Both the position numbers and the translations under genes were made by a program. A stretch of DNA of 64,000 bases. Source: Daucus carota subsp. sativus. Lineage: Eukaryota; Streptophyta; Magnoliopsida; Apiales; Apiaceae. Below the pieces are notes generated by a model. It did not search any database and had not been told where the DNA came from. It saw nothing but the letters and a program-made list of their open reading frames with translations. The stretch covers positions 47,829,364-47,893,363 of the forward strand of contig NC_030382.2 in NCBI RefSeq assembly GCF_001625215.2, given 5' to 3'. Positions 22,287-34,004 of this stretch are shown piece by piece (positions within the stretch are counted from its first letter, which is position 1; each line of letters opens with the position of its first letter).

Positions 22287-24195
22287 CACTATGGGTGCTT
22301 AAACCCTGCTGTGGATTAGTCTGGGCTGCTTGGTGAAGTTATTTAACCAAGCTACCAGAAGCACAAAAGTAACATTATCAACAAGTGATATGTCAAGGCT
22401 GGAGGCAAAACCTAGACATAAGTTTAATTTTACAGGTTATCGAGGTTTCACCCAACTTTTGCAAGATAAATGGATATCTAGGATTGCACATTTCTTTCTC
22501 TACTGCTAAACTGGTGGATAATCCAAAAATGATTTTGCTGTGTTTTTTAAATATACATGTGCAGTATGGAAGAAGACTGATGCTGCTGTATAAATATCAA
22601 GAACTAAATATTTGTATTATTTCTCATCTTTTTCAAATAAAGTACAAACTTCTCTTCTACTTATAAATAGGAGAATATTTTTAAATATAAAATTGCAGTT
22701 ATTAATATTCAGAATTAAATATCGGTATTACTCTTCATCTTTTTGAAAACAAAATACAAAATTCTCTTTTATTCCAAGCATTTCCAACTTTACAAAACCC
22801 TTAACATGCCAAAAAAAAATATTTATCAAGTCATTGGATGAATCTAATTCAATGGCCCCGAAGGGGCAACCTCACAACAATTGATATACACCCTCCCACA
22901 TATGATTCAGAGAGTTCCCTCTGTTTTTAGTTTGAATTTTTCCGTCAATTGGTGAACTTTTTTTGAAATCCGACTTCATTGTATTTTATTCATCTCCAAA
23001 CGATCAATTTCTATACCATATGTGCTATATTTCGATTTGATTTAAAAACTTTTTAATAAAAAAGTTTGTACGACTCTACATACATATCGCTCTTCCCAAT
23101 GTATCAAATACTAGTCTACAATATTCAGCGAAGTTTGACGCATTTTTCTTCTCTTCTTTTTTTTGCTGAAAAGTTTGATACATTTTTCATTTCCCCTTGT
23201 AGTTGTAGTTGTCAACGTCGTGGGTCATTGCATAACCCGACTTTGGTGTGGTTTCACCAGGCACCTTAATGTTGAAGTTAAAATCAGTCCATAATGTATC
23301 AGACCCGACGATCCTAATTTCATCATCATCTATCTATTAGCAGTAATATCTAGAAATATGTCAAAGGAGCACGGGTGAAAACATGGTAACTTTAGACCTA
23401 ATCTTACTTGAAATTTTTGTAATAGTACTGCATTTTATTCATAATTAATATTTAGTTCAAGCTAAACTTTTTTGAGTAATAGTTCAAGACTTCAAGCTAA
23501 ACTTACTACTTTAACTGCACTTGCAATGTTATTAACGTTGCAGTTATCATTTAAACTCATTATATAATTTTGTTATCCGTAATTAGAGCATCTCCAACCC
23601 TTCAAAATCCAATAAATTATGTCATAAATAAAAATTATAGATAATGTAAAATTGTGTTGATCACAATTATTCTTATCTAAAAATATGATCAACCCACTCA
23701 TGTTGGTTTTAGAAGTAAGGTTCTATTTAATCTATTATCATATTATAACAATTTGAAATAATAATAATAATATATCATTTGTAAAATATAGTTAACCAAT
23801 GATACTAAGCGAAAGGTTTTTAAAATTCAGCAAATTTTCTAACAGATCTGATATAGGCAGTCATTTTTAACGAACAGTCTTTGCTTTTTATTTATGTAAA
23901 AAAATGTTATAGAATCTTCCAGAAGCGCCCAGAAGCCCTAGCTTTACTACTGCATATTAGCATATATCGATCGCAGTCACTGATAATTAGTGATTCCACC
24001 TGATCAATAATAATTTGCATCTTTTTCTCAATTGGAATACTAGCGGCTTAATATTATTGTTCTGCGGATGTGGTCAGATATATCATCCTATGAAAAGTCA
24101 CAAGAAAAGAATTGTAAACGTGTGCCAACTGATTTATACAGTTATACGGGTAAAATTACAAAAGTCCAGACAACTTGACTACACAGCAAAAAAAC
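22287..24195. other. Gene-free AT-rich spacer
   Basis: No recognisable gene. A fragment starting AGAGCATCTCCAACCC at 23586 carries the terminal motif of a widespread plant MITE family, but its partner end was not found. The rest is featureless by eye. Confidence 0.5.
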
Positions 24196-24203
24196 ATCGA
24201 AAT

Positions 24204-24411
24204 CAGTGGCGGAGGCAGAACACAATGCTCAAGGGGGCACTTTTTAATTTTTAACATGCTAGGGGCAATTTTTAACATTCCAGGATCACAAGGAGTAATA
24301 TTTTGTAGATTAATATTGTCAAATATGTGGATCTCATATAAAAACATATACACTTTTCTGAAACCTACGGGGGCATGGGCACCCAGAGGCCCCCATGTCC
24401 CTCCGCCTCTG
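24204..24411. mobile_element. hAT-type MITE (208 bp)
   Basis: The termini CAGTGGCGGAGGCAG and (complement of right end) CAGAGGCGGAGGGACATGGG are imperfect inverted repeats. Flanks ATCGAAAT (24196-24203) and ATCGAAAC (24412-24419) form a 7-of-8 target duplication, as expected for hAT transposition. Confidence 0.82.
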
Positions 24412-24430
24412 ATCGAAACGTTACGTATTA

Positions 24431-24661
24431 CTCTCTCCGTCTCTGCAGGAAGCTTACTGTTACAGTGTTACACGCATTTTGACACTCTCGTAAAATATAG
24501 TTCTATAATATATTTTTGATTTTTTCCTTTTTTAATAAAAGTTTAAACTTCAAACTTTTTCCAGGAATTTTTTAAAAATATATATAATATGAGTATACTT
24601 TATAGAAACCTTAAAATACGTGTCAAAAAGTAACGTAAAGAACCTGGTGGGACGGATGTCA
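24431..24661. mobile_element. Stowaway-like MITE (about 231 bp)
   Basis: The left end CTCTCTCCGTCTCTGCAGGA follows a TA. The complement of the right end reads GACATCCGTCCCACCAGGTT, then CTTTACGTTAC against CTTACTGTTAC at the left. It starts only 19 bp after the hAT MITE. A half copy lies at 4262-4332. Confidence 0.65.
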
Positions 24662-24683
24662 GAATCATCCCTTTAGTTTAATA

Positions 24684-24939
24684 CTCCCTCCACTATTACA
24701 TGTCCACTTTCAAAAAATCACATAGTTTAAGAAAAGTGGATTTTGAGAAGAAAAAAAAAAGGTGTATTAAGTTATTAATTGAACCTGTGGTATATGGTTG
24801 ATCTTGGAAATATAAATTTAAAATATGTGAAGGATAATTGATTTTGAAAATATAAATTTACATTGAAAGTTGAAGTGGACAAGTATTTTGAAACAATTTT
24901 TTTTTTCTAAAGTGGACATGTATTTTGAAACGGAGGGAG
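24684..24939. mobile_element. Stowaway MITE (256 bp) with TA duplication
   Basis: The left end CTCCCTCCACTATTACATGT and the right end (ACATGTATTTTGAAACGGAGGGAG on plus) are inverted repeats of about 28 bp, flanked by TA at 24682-24683 and 24940-24941. Confidence 0.88.
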
Positions 24940-25130
24940 TAGTTTAATATTCCCAGCTGTCTCCTAATTTTTTAGAAAAAAAATAGTTACAAAATTAGTG
25001 TTCTTTTCTCTTTTCGAAACAAATTTTAATATATTTTCAAAAGTAATTCTTGAAACACAATTTTGAACATTTGACTTTTATATATACACACAACTCACTG
25101 TAATTATTAGAGTTGATGAGGAAAATATTT

Positions 25131-25624
25131 CAACTAAATTTTTTGTAAAATTCATAAATCCTTCTCGAAGAAAGATGTAAAAAGAGGCAAGAAGATATAC
25201 AAGAAGAAGGTATAGTCATTAAATAGAGTGCTATTTTATGACAAAAATGAAAAAAAATAATTAATAGAGCGCTATTTATATTCTGAAACTCGTTCAAAGG
25301 AAAATGTATTGTTTGTATTTTTTTCGACTGATATAGTTTATATGATCTTTTTCGACTTGCTCTCACCAGGAGTCATTAAATACTTCTTTTTGTAAAATTC
25401 ATAAATCCTTCTCGAAGAAAGATGTAAAAAGAGGCAAGAAGATATACAAGAAGAAGGTATAGTCATTAAATAGAGTGCTATTTTATGACAAAAATGAAAA
25501 AAAAAAATTAATAGAGCGCTATTTATATTCTGAAACTCGTTCAAAGGAAAATGTATTGTTTGTATTTTTTTCGACTGATATAGTTTATATGATCTTTTTC
25601 GACTTGCTCTCACCAGGAGTCATT
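25131..25624. repeat. Near-perfect tandem duplication, 2 x 247 bp
   Basis: The block from about 25131 to 25377 repeats at 25378-25624 with a 247-bp offset. The blocks TTGTAAAATTCATAAATCC, GAAGATATACAAGAAGAAGG and CTTGCTCTCACCAGGAGTC are identical in both, with only one or two visible substitutions. The ORFs it creates are low-complexity and not credible genes. Confidence 0.88.
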
Positions 25625-25690
25625 CAACTGTATAAATCTTCTAAGAAAGATAAGTAGACTGATATTATTTATATCATCCTTTTAAACTTA

Positions 25691-27634
25691 CTAGCTTATA
25701 ACCCGTGCAATGCACGGGCGGTTATAATATTTGTTATTTTATCGTATATATTTTAATTCAAAATAATATTATTGTGGGAATAAAATTATGATAGAATAAT
25801 ATGATTAAATAAAAAATTTTATTTAACAGATGATAAATTCTTAATAGTTAATTTCGTCAAATGGCTAATAAAAAATTAGGTCGAACATATATATTTTACT
25901 CAGAATGTTAAAATACGTTTTTTTTTCATGTTATAGTTTAAGGAGATTTATAAAATTAGATATAAATCAATCAATCAATCTTTTAATATTTCGTTATTGA
26001 TAATTAATAATATAGTATGTTAAATATTAAGTTGAAAAGACGCGTAAAACCAAATACCGACCCATCATACTAACCTAAATGTTTTGGTTTAATAGATAAT
26101 AAAAAAATATATTATAACATGTTATAAATTAAGGAGGTTCGTGGGTCGAATACCAACCGGCTCACCGAACTCGACTGACCTACCGACTAACTGAACTTTT
26201 CAAGTTTCGAATTTAACAGTATAATAGTATATTATAGATTTATAATATTACTTTTAAAGTGAGTCCATTAGTGTATTTAAAAATAATGTTAATGTATTTT
26301 GGTTTGAAAAATATCACAGGTTATTTATTAAATTATATAGAATAATATATTTTTATATATGTAGCTCTTGTTAATTGTAGAAGATCCGTTTTTTAGTTAG
26401 AAAATTTAAAAAAGATAATGTGTTTTAGTTAAAAAGGTAATTACTATGGTTCTCGATATTATTTTAAATGATGGAGTTTTTTTAGTTAGAAAATATAAAA
26501 AATGATAACATATTTTAATTAAAAAGAATAATTGGTACATAGATAAGCCCGTATTTTGGCCCGGGTACCGATTGACCAAACTTTCAATGTTTCGGCTTTC
26601 GGCTTTAATAGTATAATATAGATATATAATATCTTTTTTATATGAATGTTGCATGTGTTATTTTTAGAAAATCGATTTTTTAGTTAGGATTCTGAAAAAG
26701 ATAATGTGTTTTAGTTAAAAAGAGTAGTTGCTATGTTGTCCAATATTATTTTTATAAAATTGAGTTTTTTTAGTTAGAACATATAAAAAAAGATAATAGA
26801 TTTTTTAGTTAAAAAGATAATTGATTATATAAGTAGGCCCATAATTTGGCCCAAGTACTGACCGACCAAACTTTTAATGTTCCGGTTTTAATAATATAGT
26901 AAACTAATATTATTGTGAGAACAAAATCATGATATATGTAGCCCGTGTTAATTGTAGAAGATCTGTTTTTTTGTTAGAATATATAAAAAAGATGATGTGT
27001 TTTAGTTAAAAAGGTAATTACTATATTTTTCGATGATATTTTAGATAATGGAGTTTTTTTAGTTAGAAAATATATAAAAAAAAAAGATAACATATTTTAG
27101 TTAAAAAGAATAATTGGTATATAGATAGGCCCGTATTTTGACCTAATTACCGACTGACCAAACTTTCAATGTTTCGGCTTTAATAGTATAGTATAGATAG
27201 TATAGATAGTATAGATGCCTATGTATTTTTTAAGGTTTGACTTTAGTTTTTGATATAGTCAAATAGGTCTTATATTTGTTTTATGTTTTGATCTTATATT
27301 TGTTTTATGTTTTGATTTGTTTATATTTTGTTTGAAGCCCGCTAATTATAAAAGTCCGTATAAAAGCCCGCGTACCGACCAATCAAATTTTTAATGTTTC
27401 GACTTTAATAGTGTAGTATTTTTTAAGGTTTGACTTTGGTTTTGGTATAGCCAAATATGTTTTATATTTGTTTTATGTTTTGATCGTAGATTTGTTTTAT
27501 GTTTTGATTTGTTTATATTTTGTTTGAAGCCCACTAATTTTGTTTGAAGTCCGCTAATTATAAAAGTCCGTATAAAAGCCCGCGTACCGACCGACCAAAC
27601 TTTTAATGTTTCGGCTTTAATAGTATAGTATAGA
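25691..27634 (-). mobile_element. Helitron with tandemly repeated 5' termini
   Basis: The 3' end on the minus strand is a perfect hairpin (CCCGTGCATTGCACGGG, 25702-25718), 7 nt, then CTAG (25691) and host T. Going outward there are several Helitron-type 5' ends (TCTATA...TATTAAAGCCGAAAC): at 26238, 26622, 27197 and 27634, with decayed ones near 26893 and 27411. Between them a block of about 280 bp occurs three times (about 26355-26630, 26640-26900, 26930-27200) and a block of about 210 bp twice (about 27200-27420, 27420-27634). Host T follows the outermost end at 27635. No Rep/helicase ORF is present. Confidence 0.7.
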
Positions 27635-27937
27635 TACCGGCTTTATAAAAATAAATTATTCATTGTTTAAAATAAATATATAAATTATAAATGATCAGTA
27701 AGTTAAAATTTTTAAGATGCTAAAATATTTGGATAATGTGATTTATAGATTATTTAAGTATTTAGACAACTTTAATAATATATTTAATAATTTAAAAAAT
27801 TAGAGCGTTATAATAAAGATAACAAAAGTTAATAGAAAAGAAGGAGAAACTTTTTTGAAAAATCAATTTCCAACTTTCTCTTCTCAAACCCAAGTAAACA
27901 GGTCGACAAAAATATATACTATCAATTTCTCCAAATA

Positions 27938-28546
27938 TTTTTTTTTTTGAAAAAAAAAGGAGATAATTCAATAAATAATGGCCATACGGCATCTACAAGA
28001 ATGATCGAGTCGAACAAACATAGAAAAAATTAACATGCCTGTCTTCATACCCAAGATGAGACAAATAAGCGATGTTGAAATTGACGATGGTACATGTATA
28101 AATCCTTGCTCTGTGTTCACCATCTTTTCCAAAAACTCCGTTTGAGCTATCAACCACAAATGCAATTCCCGAAAGGCTTTATCTATGAATCCAAACCACT
28201 CTCACAAAAGGAGAGAAAAATCACACACTCTCACCAGGGAGAGAAATCAAACTATAATCAAAACAAACTAAAATAATTAGATCTGCATCACGACGTTTAG
28301 GAGATAATCGATCCACTCACAAATCCAAAAAGGCCTCTGGAAGCGAATAAGAACGAAAATCGAAAGTTTCGGTGATATAGATCTAAGAAAACTTTCCCCG
28401 AAGATGGAGATTTATTAAGAAACTCAATAAAAAAACAATAACAATAAAAAACTAGCAATCAAACGAAAAGATTTGGGGCTTTCCACCGGAAACCGATAGA
28501 AGCCCCGTCGGAGATGAAAAGAGGAGTCGGCCAGAGAGAAAAGAGA
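27938..28546 (-). mobile_element. Non-autonomous LINE-like retroposon (609 bp) with 14-bp TSD
   Basis: The direct repeat AATTTCTCCAAATA flanks the insert at 27924-27937 and 28547-28560. On the minus strand the insert begins CTCTTTTCTCTCTGGCCGAC, contains GACGGGGCTTCTATCGG and GTGGAAAGCCCC, and ends with GTAGATGCCGTATGGCCA, an A/T-rich tail and a poly(A) tract abutting the TSD. A variable-length TSD plus poly(A) is the hallmark of LINE-type target-primed reverse transcription. There is no reverse transcriptase, so it looks like a 5' UTR joined to a 3' end, or a retroposed RNA. Confidence 0.72.
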
Positions 28547-28766
28547 AATTTCTCCAAATAATTAAAAAAGAAGTACATGTGGAGAGTACAAAGTGTACTA
28601 TATAATGATTATAATCCCTCTTAAAGGTAGAGGGGGCAATCAAAAGTTCAAAACCTCTTTATCTCTGAAGAGAGCAGGAGACGTCATCATCAAACAAAAA
28701 TATGTTTAGAAATAGCTATTTTGGACATCTCGGAGAACTTTTTTGCTATATGTATAGTTGTATACA

Positions 28767-29807
28767 GGGAAAATAGATTTTTTTGCCACTCAACTTATTA
28801 TTTGTTTAGAAACCTACCACTGAACTATAATTTTTTCTTTTTTTGTCACTAATGTTAGGTTCGGATTTTATTTTTTTTGTCACTAACATTAGGTTCGGAT
28901 TTGATTAGTACTTATTCTTTTTAAAATTAATTGCATTTGGCACCCCTTTGATTTCAGCATGTTGCACATTGCACCTAATAGTTTTGGAATAAACACTATG
29001 CAGCCCCTTACTTTTAACCCGTAGACACTTTGCACCCTTTCCGTTATCTTCTGCCGTTACCGTTAACTTTTGCAGGAGCATTTTGGGAAATTTTATTATA
29101 TTTAATTAAAATCAGACCTTTACTTAAATTTTCTGACCATCTAAACGATACTTTTTGGAAATCTATTTTTCGGTACTCTGCAATATAATGGTTATACTAT
29201 ATTTTTGTGGAGTCTTAAAATAATTTATAAAACTAAATTTTTTAGGTTCTTAAAATGCTTGTTAAACTCTCGTACTTCAAGTTAAACTAGCTAGGGGGCA
29301 TATAGATGACTGTATATAATGTTATAGACACATATCATATCACCATAATATTGCAGACTATCATTATATTTTTATAATGCTAAAAAAATAACATATTGTT
29401 AATAATCAAATCAAAACATAATGTTAGTAACAAAAAAAAATCCAACGTTTTTTTAAGGAAAAAAAACCAACATTAAATCTTATTCAGAAAAAATAAAATA
29501 AAATAATTTTTGAAATTTTTTGGAGTCTCAAAATGCGTGTCCAACCCTCGTCCTCCTAGGTTAACTACCTAGGACACTACATATAAAGATATAGACACAT
29601 ATCAGATCGTCATTATATTGCAGACTAACACTATATTTTAATAATGCTAAAAAAATACCATAGTATTAATAATCAAATCCGAACCTAACGTTAGTGACAA
29701 AAAAAAGTCCGAACCTAACATTAGTGACAAAAAAGAAAAAAAATTATAGTTCAGTGGTAGGTTTCTAAACAAATAATAAGTTGAGTGGCAAAAAAATCTA
29801 TTTTCCC
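28767..29807. mobile_element. Mutator-like element (1041 bp) with long TIRs
   Basis: The left TIR starts GGGAAAATAGATTTTTTTGC and continues about 150 bp. The right end is its inverted complement (...AAAAAATCTATTTTCCC). Flanks TTGTATACA (28758-28766) and TTGTATATA (29808-29816) form an 8-of-9 target duplication, the MULE size. Inside, 29208-29440 and 29515-29710 are diverged direct repeats that both run into the right-TIR sequence (AATGCTAAAAAAATA), showing an internal duplication of the right end. No transposase is present. Confidence 0.8.
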
Positions 29808-29834
29808 TTGTATATATGTATAGTTGTATACAGA

Positions 29835-30097
29835 CAGAGGTGGCAATATCAGACAAGACCCGAAACCCGACACGAACCCGACCCAACCCGAAATCCGATT
29901 TACTGAGATAGAAACCCGAAAGTGACCCGAAAATCACTCGATGGACCCGAATGGATCTGAAATGACCCGAAATTAGAATTTTATTTTTAATAACTTCAAT
30001 TTTCAATTTTATTCAATTTTAAGTGATTTTAGCTTGACCCGAAATCGACCCGATTGCTGATACGAACACGACCTGTTACCCGAAATTGTCACCTCTA
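29835..30097. mobile_element. hAT-like non-autonomous element rich in ACCCGA repeats
   Basis: The ends AGAGGTGGCAAT and ATTGTCACCTCT are inverted repeats. The interior is full of degenerate GACCCGAAA units. An exact 8-bp target duplication was not found, so boundaries may be off by a base or two. It starts 19 bp beyond the MULE target duplication. Confidence 0.5.
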
Positions 30098-30458
30098 TAA
30101 TACAGTGACATGTCTTAATAAAAAATTTGTTTACTCTGACACATTATACATATGTGATTGCAGTCAAACTTACCTATATGCTGAATTTGGAGATCTAGGT
30201 ACCCCTGTCTCTTCATATTTTTCCTCATTGTATTCAAACTTACCTAACTTACCTATTTGATTTGGAGATCTAGTGTATTCCCTCCATCTTTTAATACTTT
30301 TACTGTTTGTGAAAATTTGCCAACATTTGTGATTGTTAATATCTTCAATTTCATATTAGCATTAAATAAAGAAAAACTTCACTGTATTAAAGTACTCGTG
30401 AATACGAATCTAACAAGATCACTCACGACTATATTTAGTCTTGTAGATTATATATAAA

Positions 30459-31112
30459 CTAGTTAAAAAAGCCGCGCTTCGCGGCGGCGTGATAAATTTT
30501 GATATGAATCCGTATTATAATAGCATAAAAATTATTTTGAGTCATCTTCCCGTTAAACATATCGCAAATAAAAAATATTCTAATTGGCATAAATTTTTTT
30601 TAAGTGGCCATTCGGTCAAACACAGTACTAATAATAAAATTAGTTCGAACACCCTCCCGTCAAAAACAATATTAATCCATAATTATTATTTTTATGATAA
30701 AATTAAATATTATAATGTAGATAGAAATTAGTTTGAGCCGCTACCTTATCAAACATACTATTAATAAGAAAACATAATAATTTAGATATTAGTTTGAGTC
30801 GCTTTACTGTCAAACACAATAGTAATAAAAATTATTCTAATTATGATAAAATTAAAGAATATAATTGGATAAAAAATATTTTAAACTGTGGTCCCGTTTT
30901 AACAAAAAATAATAATATTATAACATAGATAAAAAATTATTTTAGCTACTTTCATGTCAAACATAATACTAATAGAAAATTTATTATTATTTAGATAAAA
31001 ATTAGTTTGGGCCGCCTCCCGTGTCCGTCAAACACAATACTAATCAAGAATTATTTACATTATCATAAAATCAATTACGTTAAAAGAAATAAAAAAATCA
31101 ATATATGATTCC

Positions 31113-31180
<68 letters not shown>

Positions 31181-31580
31181 TTATTTGTTATTTATTTTTA
31201 TTTTTTGATTCCTATTTATTATTAAAAATTATTATTCTTTTATGTTTCTAATTTTTTTGCTATGAGTTTTTTTAATGATTATTATCTTTACAATCCTTTA
31301 TTTTATATTCGAAATTTAAGAAAATTATAAGACTAAATCGAAGATAAAAAAAAATTGTAATAATAATTTTATATATCTTATATCTTATAGAAAATAAGAA
31401 TTGTACATATTACCTTACAAATTTTGAATATAAATTATATTTTATCTATTATTGTTATTTTAAATAAATATAATCATATTCTTTTTAGAATTACTAAATA
31501 AGAAAAGAATTATATCATATTTAGAATTCAATAAGAAAATAATTGTATTACTTTTAGAATTCTTGAACCTGATTTTTTGG
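30459..31580 (-). mobile_element. Helitron copy with CCGCG hairpin 3' end
   Basis: The complement reads CCGCGAAGCGCGG, then CTTTTTTAACTAG and host T: a Helitron 3' terminus at 30459. The following about 400 bp (with the repeated phrase GTCAAACACAATACTAATA) reappears at 31600-31930. A long (AT)n run sits at about 31116-31175. No 5' TC end was identified, so the outer boundary is approximate. Confidence 0.5.
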
Positions 31581-31584
31581 ATTA

Positions 31585-32755
31585 TAGTGAATAAAGCCGC
31601 GCTTCGCGGCGGCGTTATAAATTTTGATACAAATTAGTATTATAATAGAATAAAAATTATGTTGAGTCATCTTCCGGTTAAACATATCACTAATAAAAAA
31701 ATATTACGATTAGTATAAAAACTTATTTAAGTGGTCATCTCGTCAAACACAATGCTAATAATAAAATTAGTTTGAACCGCCCATCCCTCAAAGACAATAT
31801 TAATCCATAATTATTATTTTTATGACAAAATTAAATATTATAATTTAGATCAAAATTAGTTTGAGCCTCTCTCTTGTCAAACACAATACTAATAACAAAA
31901 CATTATAATTTAGATATTAGTTTGAACAATTCCACGTCACCTATTTTGAATAAATAAAATCCTATTCCTTTTATCATTTCCAAATAAGAAAAAGAATTGT
32001 ATTATCTTTACAATCCTTTCACCTTTATAATACTTGAACCTAATTTTCAGATGATAATTTTATTTTCAATTTGAAATTTAAAGAAATTATAAGATGAAAT
32101 TGAACAATTCTTAATAATATTTTCTATATTAAATTTAAGAAAATTAATTTTTTGATATATAAATTGTATTACAATCTTTTTGAATCCTTGAACCTGATTT
32201 TTTGAATCATAATTTTACCGCAAAGTCCAGACTAACATTCTCACGAAGATAAGATTGAAGATTAATTCATACAAAGAAATCTTGCGCTTTTTGTTTGGAG
32301 ATGTTCTTGGAGTGTATTCCGTGGATAGTGAAATCTTTTCTATGATTGAACTTAAAGCCTGACGAACTGTGTTCATAAAAAACAGTTGTTTCTTTGGCAT
32401 TACAATTGTTTTTGCTGCTTGTGAAGACAAAAACGTACTTCATCCTCTTTTTGAAGGTTGATATCTCAGCCTTCACAATATTCGAACAATTCTTAATTTT
32501 GTTTTCTATTTTAAAATTAAGAAAATTAATTTTTAGATATATAAATTGTATTATTTTTGGAATCCAATAAGAAGAGAATTATATTACCTTTAGAATTCTT
32601 CAATATGTTTTTTTTAGAATTGTATTACATTTGGAACTCAATAAGAAAAGAATTGTATTATCTTTTGAATTCTTGAACCTGATTTTTTGAATTATAACTA
32701 TATTTTCTCTGAAATTTAAGAAAAATCAGAAGACTGAATCGAGCAATTCTAGAAA
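31585..32755 (-). mobile_element. Second, decayed copy of the CCGCG-hairpin Helitron
   Basis: The hairpin segment GCCGCGCTTCGCGGCGGCG recurs at about 31595-31613, and the next about 320 bp align to 30486-30800. The expected CTRR terminus reads CTAT here, so the end is mutated. Two small minus-strand ORFs near 32215-32476 show no known domain. Confidence 0.42.
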
Positions 32756-32768
32756 CGTCCGCATCCTC

Positions 32769-32770
<2 letters not shown>

Positions 32771-32809
<39 letters not shown>
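32771..32809. repeat. (TA)n microsatellite flanking an insertion
   Basis: A pure TA run abutting the G-rich left end of the element at 32810. A shorter TA run abuts its right end (34005-34018). Confidence 0.9.
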
Positions 32810-32812
<3 letters not shown>

Positions 32813-34004
32813 GGAGGTTCAGTGGGTAACCTTTTCATTGAGTAACCTGGTAACATTAACTGTACACTAACGTCGTTAGGTCCAGTTTTAACCGCACGTT
32901 CTATCATTTTCTTTAGTTTTTTATATAAATTATGTGTTTTGTAACAGTTAGTTACTCAATAAAATTTTACGTGGAAATCACATGTTCTGTATGCACGTTC
33001 TATCATTTTCTTTAGTTTTTTATATAAATTATGTGTTTTGTAACAGTTAGTTACTCAATAAAATAGTGTTCTGTATTTTTATTAATGCTACATAAATTTT
33101 TTGGATTTACAATATTTTTTGTGTTATTTAATTTTCTGTGTACTGTACCTATTTTATCAATGTCCTGTATTTATTAATTACATTCTACTTGTATATGTCA
33201 TATAATTATTTTTATATATTTTTAATTATTTTATGTACTATATATGTAATTATTTTTATATATTTTTAATTATTTTATATACTGTATATTATTTATTAAT
33301 ATTTTGTAATTTTTATGTGTTCTGTAATTATATTTTCTGTTGTACTGTATATAATTTATTAATGTTCTGTAATTTTTATGTGTTCTTCATTTAAATTTTA
33401 TGTGTACTGTACATATTTTACCAATGTCCTGTATTTATTAATTACATTCTACTTGTATATGTTATATAATTATTTTTATATTTTTTATTTATTTTATGTA
33501 TTGTATATTATTTATTAATATTTTGTAATTTTATGTGTTCTGCAATTAAATTTTTTGTGTACTGTATAGTAGTTATTAATATTTTGTAATTTTAAGGTGT
33601 TCTGTTATGTAAATTTTCTGTGTTACTGTACATATTTTACCAATGTCCTGTATTTATTAATTACATTCTACTTGTATATGTTATATAATTATTTTCATAA
33701 AGTTCTATATAATTTTTGATGTATTTTAATATAGGTAGTATAATTTAAGAACATACATAAAAATTAAAAATATGGAACATAAAAAGTATGATATCAAAAT
33801 AAAAAATATTAATAATATGTAATAAAAAAAATAGAAAAACATATGTCACATGTGTTTTAGAATTAACGCCGTGTGGTCAGATGTCTATGTTTTGCAGTTA
33901 TATTAGGGTAAGGTGTGCATTGCAGTTACATGGGTAACGTGTACGGCCCAAATACAAAGTTACCCAGTTACTCGGATTGGGGAGTTCCTCGTTGAACTAT
34001 CCCC
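32810..34004. mobile_element. TA-microsatellite-targeted inverted-repeat element (1195 bp)
   Basis: The left end GGGGGAGGTTCAGTGGGTAA is imperfectly inverted at the right (complement GGGGATAGTTCAACGAGGAAC, further in GAGTAACTGGGTAAC). Both sides are TA repeats. Inside, a block of about 70 bp is directly repeated (32899 and 32995: CGTTCTATCATTTTCTTTAG), and a block containing AATGTCCTGTATTTATTAAT occurs three times (about 33160, 33425, 33640). No coding capacity. Confidence 0.55.

Noticed and set aside
29647..30006. 119-codon minus-strand ORF with repeated RVG/SLTLGSD motifs
   Set aside because: Spans the MULE right TIR and the ACCCGA-repeat element; translation of transposon repeats, not a gene.
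30472..30490. GC-rich palindrome GCCGCGCTTCGCGGCGG as an RNA hairpin or terminator
   Set aside because: Position 9-10 nt from CTAG/T and recurrence at 31595 fit a Helitron 3' hairpin better.
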